Positions 59,759-64,000 of a stretch of 64,000 bases of DNA are shown piece after piece. A program made the position numbers and the translations under genes. The DNA lies in assembly GCA_903832005.1 (NCBI GenBank), contig CAIKZO010000003.1:1-64000 (forward strand). The letters are read 5' to 3'. The number at the start of each line of letters is the position of its first letter. The first letter of the stretch is position 1. The notes below the pieces were generated by a model. The model worked only from the letters and a program-made list of their open reading frames with translations. It had not been told where the DNA came from and ran no database searches. The DNA is from Enhydrobacter aerosaccus (GTDB taxonomy: Bacteria; Pseudomonadota; Alphaproteobacteria; Reyranellales; Reyranellaceae).

Positions 59759-60715
59759 ATGCAACGCCGCACGTTTGTGGCAGCCCTCGGTGCTGCCGCT
59801 GTCGCCGCGCCCGCTTTCGCGGACGAGTGGCCGAGCCGCCAGATCAAGGTCGTCATCCCCTATCCGCCGGGCGGCCCGACCGACGTATCGATCCGCATCG
59901 TCATGGAGAAGGTCGGCCGCCTGCTCGGCCAGCCGATCCTGTTCGACAACCGGGGCGGCGCCTCGGGGATGATCGGCGCGGAGTATGCCAAGACGCAGCC
60001 GGGCGACGGCTACACGTTCCTCGGCAACACCATCGCCATGATGGCGATCACGCGGCATCTGCAGCCGATCCCGTTCGATCCGGACAAGGACTTCCAGACC
60101 GTCGCGCGTATCGCCACTTCATGGGGCGCGATGGCGGTGCACCCGTCGGTGCCGGCAAAGACCGTGGCGGAGTTCGTCGACTACGTGAGGGCCAATCCCG
60201 GCAAGGTGAACTGGGGCTCGTCCGGGCTCGGCACCATCACGCAGCTCTATGGCGAGATGCTGAACCTCGAGGCCGGCATCAAGATGGTTCACGTGCCCTA
60301 CAAGGGCAGCGCGCAGGCGACCAACGACCTATTGAGCGGACAGGTGCAGGTGCAATTCGACTCGACCGTGCTGCCGCATGTCCTGGCCGGTCGGTTGCGC
60401 GGGCTCGCCATGCTGGCCGATACGCGTTGGCCGCATAAGCCCGAAATCCCGACGCTCAAGGAAACCGGCTACGGAAAACAGGGCGGCGATAGCTGGTTCG
60501 GCATGCTGGCGCCCGCCGGCACACCGGCCCCGATCGTCGCGCGCATGGCCCGGACGATCGACGAGGCACTGAAGTCGCAAGACGTGCTCGACCGGTTCGA
60601 CTCAGGCGGCCTGAAGCCCACCTATCTCGACCCGGCGGCAATGCGCGCCGAGATCGACACCGAGAGCAAGTACTTCGCCGACATCATCAAGCGCGGCCAC
60701 GTCACGCTGAACTAG
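59759..60715 (+). CDS. Bug/TctC-family binding protein
   Basis: A 318-aa orphan tripartite tricarboxylate receptor. QRRTFVAALGAAAVAAPAFA is a leader with an RR-TF motif; the mature part begins DEWPSRQIKVVIPYPPGGPTDVS and has RGGASGMIGAEYAKTQP. An AGGAGGAAAC ribosome site lies before the ATG at 59759, so the more upstream start is rejected. Its last 4 bases overlap the convergent exported deaminase. Confidence 0.9.
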   Translation: MQRRTFVAALGAAAVAAPAFADEWPSRQIKVVIPYPPGGPTDVSIRIVMEKVGRLLGQPILFDNRGGASGMIGAEYAKTQPGDGYTFLGNTIAMMAITRHLQPIPFDPDKDFQTVARIATSWGAMAVHPSVPAKTVAEFVDYVRANPGKVNWGSSGLGTITQLYGEMLNLEAGIKMVHVPYKGSAQATNDLLSGQVQVQFDSTVLPHVLAGRLRGLAMLADTRWPHKPEIPTLKETGYGKQGGDSWFGMLAPAGTPAPIVARMARTIDEALKSQDVLDRFDSGGLKPTYLDPAAMRAEIDTESKYFADIIKRGHVTLN

Positions 60716-61254
60716 TAGCGTTTGCGGTTCAGGAACATCGCGTCGGTCTCGGCGGCCAGCACGCCGCCCAGCAACATCGGCTTGTGGAAGTCCTCGCGGT
60801 CGACGACATCCTGGGAGGTGATCCTGAACGGCTCCATCCCGGCCTTGCGCTGGCCTTCAAGCGAGGTGGCGAAGACAACACCGCCGATCTTTGCCCAGAT
60901 CAACGCCGTGATGCACATCGTGCAGGGCTCGCAGGTCGTATAGAGGACCTTGGTCTCCCAGCCCTTGTTGCCGTGTTTGGCGACGTAGTCGTTCATGCAG
61001 ACGATCTCGCCATGTAGGACCGGATTGTCGTGGGCGTGGTTGAAGCCCTCGGCCACCACGTCGCCAGTCGCCGCCTCGGTGATGACGGCGCCGAACGGGT
61101 AATACGGGTTCTTCTTGCCCTGTTCGATCGCCCGCCGCATTGCCTGTTCATGGCGCGCCATCGGGATCGTCGGCAGTGCCGCCCGCGCAGGCTTGGCGCC
61201 CGGCAGGCAGATCAACCCGCCCAGGCCCGCCAGCAGCATGCGTTTGGAAATCAT
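60712..61254 (-). CDS. exported nucleoside deaminase-fold protein
   Basis: A 180-aa CDA-fold protein with an N-terminal signal peptide (MISKRMLLAGLGGLICLPGA, cleavage after ARA). The zinc motif is HGEIV (His81, Glu83) and TCEPCTMC (Cys111, Cys114). The family is normally cytoplasmic, so a periplasmic member is notable. The ATG at 61254 has GAGGAGAGA upstream; a longer frame lies in the MFS gene region and is not used. Possible role: deaminating purine or pyrimidine bases before uptake. Confidence 0.84.
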   Translation of the reverse strand: MISKRMLLAGLGGLICLPGAKPARAALPTIPMARHEQAMRRAIEQGKKNPYYPFGAVITEAATGDVVAEGFNHAHDNPVLHGEIVCMNDYVAKHGNKGWETKVLYTTCEPCTMCITALIWAKIGGVVFATSLEGQRKAGMEPFRITSQDVVDREDFHKPMLLGGVLAAETDAMFLNRKRY

Positions 61255-61264
61255 GTCTCTCTCC

Positions 61265-62620
61265 TCATCTCGAAAACCAGGCGCGCGGCCACAGGCAGGA
61301 CAGTGCCAGCGCACCCAGCAACCCGCCACCGGCCGCGATGAAAGCGAAGCGATAGCCCGCCATAAAGCCGCCAGAGGCCGCATGCGCATGCAGCGCCGTC
61401 AGCACCGAGGCACCGCTCACGATGCCGAGTGTGCGTGTGAGGAGTGCGAGGCTTCCGGCCACGCCGCGATCGCGCGCGGCCAGGGTATCGGTAACCAGGT
61501 CGGTGTAGGACACCGAGAGCAAGCCTTGGCCGAAGCCCTCGACGATCAGCAACATCACGACGACCGGCACGGCGGTCTCGGCCGTCGTGAAGCCCAGTGG
61601 CAACAGGCCGAGCCCGACCAGGCAGACACCAACGAAGGCCGTCGTGCGCCGGCCGATGCGCGGCACCAGCACCGCCGCCACCGGCGCACCCGCGAGACCG
61701 CCGCTGAAGGCCAGCGCCAGCACCAGGCCGCTCATCACGGGCGAAAGCTTGAGCACGTTCACGAGGTAGTACGGCGTCAGCAGCAGGATCGAGAAGCCCG
61801 CGAGATTGGCCAGCACGTTCATCGCGTTGGGCACGGCGAAGGCTGCATCCGCGAACAGGCCCGGCCGAATGATCGGCTCGGCCACGTGCTTCGTGCGGCG
61901 CACGTAAGTGAAGAGCAGCAGGAGCGCCCCGGCAAACAGAAGGGCCGCCATCCAGCCCGGCACCACCGGTCGCTGCGACAGCACCAGCGCCAGCAGCAGC
62001 GCGCTCATGCAGGCCGCGATCAGCACGGCACCCAGCGCATCGAATGGCCGTTGCTCCGGACGCGGCGACGGCAGCCGGCCTGACAAAGCGAGCGTGACCA
62101 GCGCGATCGGCACGCGCATCCAGTAGACGGCTGGCCATCCCCAAAGCTCGACCACGACGCCGCCGACAAACGGCCCGATCGCCGCAGCGAGCGACATCGC
62201 CATGGCGAAGCCCGCCAGTGCACGCAGCCGCCGGTCGGCGGGATAGACGGAGATGGCGAGCGCCGGCGTGCAGGACAGCGCCAGCGCCGTCCCGATCCCC
62301 TGCCCGGCCCGCGCCCACAGGAAGAGAGGCCAGTCGGGCGCCAGCGCGCACGCCGCGCAGCCCAATGCGGAGACAAAGAGACCGATGCGGAAGATCCGGC
62401 GATGCCCGAACAGGTCGCCCAGCTTGCCGCAGATCAGCATCAGCGAACCGTAGACCAGCACGTAACAGACGACGATCCACTGCACGTCGCCGAGCGGGAT
62501 CGCGAAGGCGGCGGTGATCGCGGGCAAGGCTACGTTGACGGCGATGTCGAGCGGCGCAAGCGAGGCGCCCAGCCCGACGATGGTGAGCCCCCAGAGCGGA
62601 CGCGTGCGGTCGATCATCAT
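61265..62620 (-). CDS. MFS permease, DHA2-like
   Basis: A 451-aa membrane protein with about 12-14 helices. The loop 2-3 motif GKLGDLFGHRRIFRIGLF is clear and WAVYWMRVPIALV-type motif C region is at WPAVYWMRVPIALVTLAL. Multidrug or metabolite efflux is the usual role. It starts 10 bases before the exported deaminase on the same strand and is probably co-transcribed. Confidence 0.9.
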   Translation of the reverse strand: MMIDRTRPLWGLTIVGLGASLAPLDIAVNVALPAITAAFAIPLGDVQWIVVCYVLVYGSLMLICGKLGDLFGHRRIFRIGLFVSALGCAACALAPDWPLFLWARAGQGIGTALALSCTPALAISVYPADRRLRALAGFAMAMSLAAAIGPFVGGVVVELWGWPAVYWMRVPIALVTLALSGRLPSPRPEQRPFDALGAVLIAACMSALLLALVLSQRPVVPGWMAALLFAGALLLLFTYVRRTKHVAEPIIRPGLFADAAFAVPNAMNVLANLAGFSILLLTPYYLVNVLKLSPVMSGLVLALAFSGGLAGAPVAAVLVPRIGRRTTAFVGVCLVGLGLLPLGFTTAETAVPVVVMLLIVEGFGQGLLSVSYTDLVTDTLAARDRGVAGSLALLTRTLGIVSGASVLTALHAHAASGGFMAGYRFAFIAAGGGLLGALALSCLWPRAWFSR

Positions 62621-62757
62621 GTCACGATGGCACCGATTGGTTGAATGGTGCTAGGTAGATTTTCAATAGGGCTTTCGGGGGGAAGTCGACGAGATGGCGC
62701 ATCGATCGCTCGCGCGGCGCGCCGACGTCGCGATCGAAAAAGCCCGGTCCCTCGTCG

Positions 62758-63192
62758 CATGACATCGACTACCTCGACTATCTCTATGCGCCCTACGGCA
62801 GCAACGGCCACCTGATCCGCGGCAACTACCGCAGGCTGTCGCTGGCCTTCTGGGACGGCAAGCTCATTACGCACACCTTCGTCAGCAGCTTCATGGCCGA
62901 CAACGCCAACTTCGACGAACGCAAGGCCTTGTCGTTCACTGTCGGCACATCGACGCGCGGCGACATCCTGCGCGATCTTGGCCGGCCCGCCGGCGAGGGT
63001 ATCTACCCGCCGAAGCTGACGCGCGGCGGCAGCGCCCTCTTCTATTCGTATCTTTGGATCACCCGCAGCACAGACTATTCGGGCAACACTGTCGAAACCA
63101 GCAACAAGGGCATCTGGTACGTGTTTAACGCGGCGGGAAAGCTCGTCCGCATCGACAGCAAGACCAGCACAGTCCCGACCGAACCGAACTAG
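62758..63192 (+). pseudogene. 5'-truncated lipoprotein-like gene fragment
   Basis: From about 62758 the plus-strand frame reads HDIDYLDYLYAPYGSNGHLI and continues without interruption through an ATG at 62893 to a stop at 63192 (99 aa from that ATG). The C-terminal part has SFTVGTSTRGDILRDLG, similar to small outer-membrane lipoproteins of the SmpA/OmlA type. Between the last in-frame stop (62656-62658) and 62893 there is no ATG, GTG or TTG, so the N-terminal signal has been lost, or the gene begins with a frameshift. It ends 4 bases inside the next gene on the other strand. Confidence 0.5.
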
Positions 63193-64000
63193 AGCTTCGT
63201 GCGGAGCTCGGTCTTCAGGATCTTGCCGTAGTTGTTCTTCGGCAGGGCGTCGACGAACTTGTAGTCCTTGGGCCGCTTGAAGCGCGCAATATTGTCGAGG
63301 CAGAGCCGGTCGAGTTCGGCGGACGTGAGCGTGGCCCCGGCGCGGGTCACGACAAAGGCCACGACCTCCTCGCCCCATTCGGGATGCGGCCGGCCGACCA
63401 CTGAGCATTCGGCGACCGCGGGATGGAGGTTCAGCACGTCCTCGATCTCGCGCGGGTAGATGTTGGTCCCGCCCGAGATGATCATGTCCTTGGAGCGATC
63501 CTTCAACGTCAGGAAGCCGTCCTCGTCGAAGGCGCCGACGTCGCCGGTCCAGAGCCAGCCATGGCGCAGCGACTTCGCCGTCGCTTCGGCGTTGTTCCAG
63601 TACCCCGCCATCACCGTGTCGCCTTTGACGATGATCTCGCCGACCTCGCCCACCGGCACCCGCTTGCCGTCCTCGTCGACAACGCGCACCTCGACACAGG
63701 TATCGGGCAGGCCGGCCGACGCGAGATGCTCCTCGTAACGCGGATGATCGGTCTCGGCATGCATGTCCAGACTGAGATGGGTGATCGTCATCGGGCTCTC
63801 GCCCTGGCCGTAGAGCTGACAGAGCTTGTTGCCCAGAAGCTTGATCGCGTGCTTGAGATCGCTCACGTACATCGGCCCGCCGCCGTAGCTGATCAGCCGC
63901 AACGCGCCGGGTTTGAGGTCGGCCACGGCCGGATGCTCGATCAGGCGCTTCACCATGGTGGGCGCCAGGAAGATGCTGCAGTCGGGCCAGCGGTTCATCA
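63189..64000 (-). CDS. acyl-CoA synthetase / AMP-binding protein (5' end outside window)
   Basis: The C-terminal 270 residues of an adenylate-forming enzyme. LYGQGESPMTITHLSLDM is the A5 region, TGDVGAFDEDGFLTLKDRSKD is the hinge motif, and the catalytic Lys lies in the final NNYGKILKTELR. The N-terminal half with the first nucleotide-binding loop lies to the right of the window. Activates an unspecified carboxylic acid to its CoA thioester. Confidence 0.92.
   Translation of the reverse strand, partial: MNRWPDCSIFLAPTMVKRLIEHPAVADLKPGALRLISYGGGPMYVSDLKHAIKLLGNKLCQLYGQGESPMTITHLSLDMHAETDHPRYEEHLASAGLPDTCVEVRVVDEDGKRVPVGEVGEIIVKGDTVMAGYWNNAEATAKSLRHGWLWTGDVGAFDEDGFLTLKDRSKDMIISGGTNIYPREIEDVLNLHPAVAECSVVGRPHPEWGEEVVAFVVTRAGATLTSAELDRLCLDNIARFKRPKDYKFVDALPKNNYGKILKTELRTKL

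Noticed and set aside
57193-59856. 887-codon extension of the amidohydrolase
   Set aside because: The extra N-terminal part is antisense to the deaminase and DUF1801 genes; the family start matches 58830.
1-64000. CRISPR arrays, prophage or integrative elements
   Set aside because: No regularly spaced repeats, integrase, transposase or phage structural genes were found; the only mobile-DNA hint is the short repeat at 34081-34120.

Overview
The window is a stretch of GC-rich (about 65 percent) chromosomal DNA from an alphaproteobacterium. The clues are a GAAC-N7-GAAC type SOS box in front of imuA-imuB-dnaE2, a Fur-like box of the TGCGA-N5-TCGCA form before a bacterioferritin-associated ferredoxin gene, several Bug/TctC-type orphan binding proteins, and many acyl-CoA and ABC-import genes. 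A soil or water Rhodospirillales/Reyranella-like organism would fit, but that placement is an inference from gene content. No rRNA, tRNA, CRISPR array, prophage or complete insertion sequence was seen.

Layout. 1-2.7 kb: two PotB/PotC-like ABC permeases (the first cut by the window edge) and a luciferase-like oxidoreductase. 2.9-8.1 kb: a TorF-like porin, a lone cyclic-nucleotide-binding domain, an HxlR regulator divergent from a carboxymuconolactone-decarboxylase-like gene across matching inverted repeats, an M20 amidohydrolase-BenE operon, and a Phd/ParE-type toxin-antitoxin pair. 8.1-16.3 kb: a plus-strand run with a class III CoA-transferase, a histone-deacetylase-like amidohydrolase, a PoxB-type pyruvate oxidase, then a FadR-type regulator with its own palindromic operator, an RpiB-like isomerase and a complete polar amino-acid ABC importer. 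16.3-31.6 kb: an exported MBL-fold protein, the SOS mutasome imuA-imuB-dnaE2, a beta-lactamase-fold serine hydrolase, the ligase-associated helicase/exonuclease/ligase set, a DUF2252 protein and moaA. 31.8-38.2 kb: a DMT permease, ChaC-like and MaoC-like genes, a nitrate/sulfonate-type ABC importer, a SnoaL-like gene and an enoyl-CoA hydratase, all on the minus strand. 38.2-41.9 kb: a small EmrE-like membrane protein, a dolichol-phosphate-mannose-synthase-like glycosyltransferase and a methyltransferase, divergent from a multi-pass GT-C-like protein; together they look like a lipid-linked sugar transfer module.

41.9-45.3 kb is a tightly overlapped acyl-CoA operon (acyl-CoA dehydrogenase, MaoC hydratase, VOC protein, two thioesterases). 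45.4-47.2 kb is an iron/oxidative-stress block: bfd behind a Fur-like box, bfr, sodB and a DUF3309 mini-membrane protein. 47.2-50.4 kb has an LpxR-like outer-membrane protein, an MFS exporter and two related small secreted cysteine-pair proteins. 50.7-56.3 kb holds a B12-binding radical SAM protein, a TauD-type dioxygenase, NAD kinase, a Bug protein and an SDR. 56.3-64 kb holds a CobW GTPase, an amidohydrolase, two nucleoside-deaminase-fold proteins (one with a signal peptide), DUF1801, a second Bug protein, an MFS permease, a lipoprotein-like fragment without a start, and an acyl-CoA synthetase cut by the right edge.

The most coherent functional blocks are the roughly 12 kb DNA-damage region (17.2-29.2 kb), where SOS-controlled translesion synthesis lies next to the ligase-associated repair set without its usual phosphoesterase partner; the putative three-component glycosylation module (38.2-41.9 kb); and the iron block (45.3-47.0 kb), where two 16-bp direct repeats spaced 42 bp apart lie between bfr and sodB.
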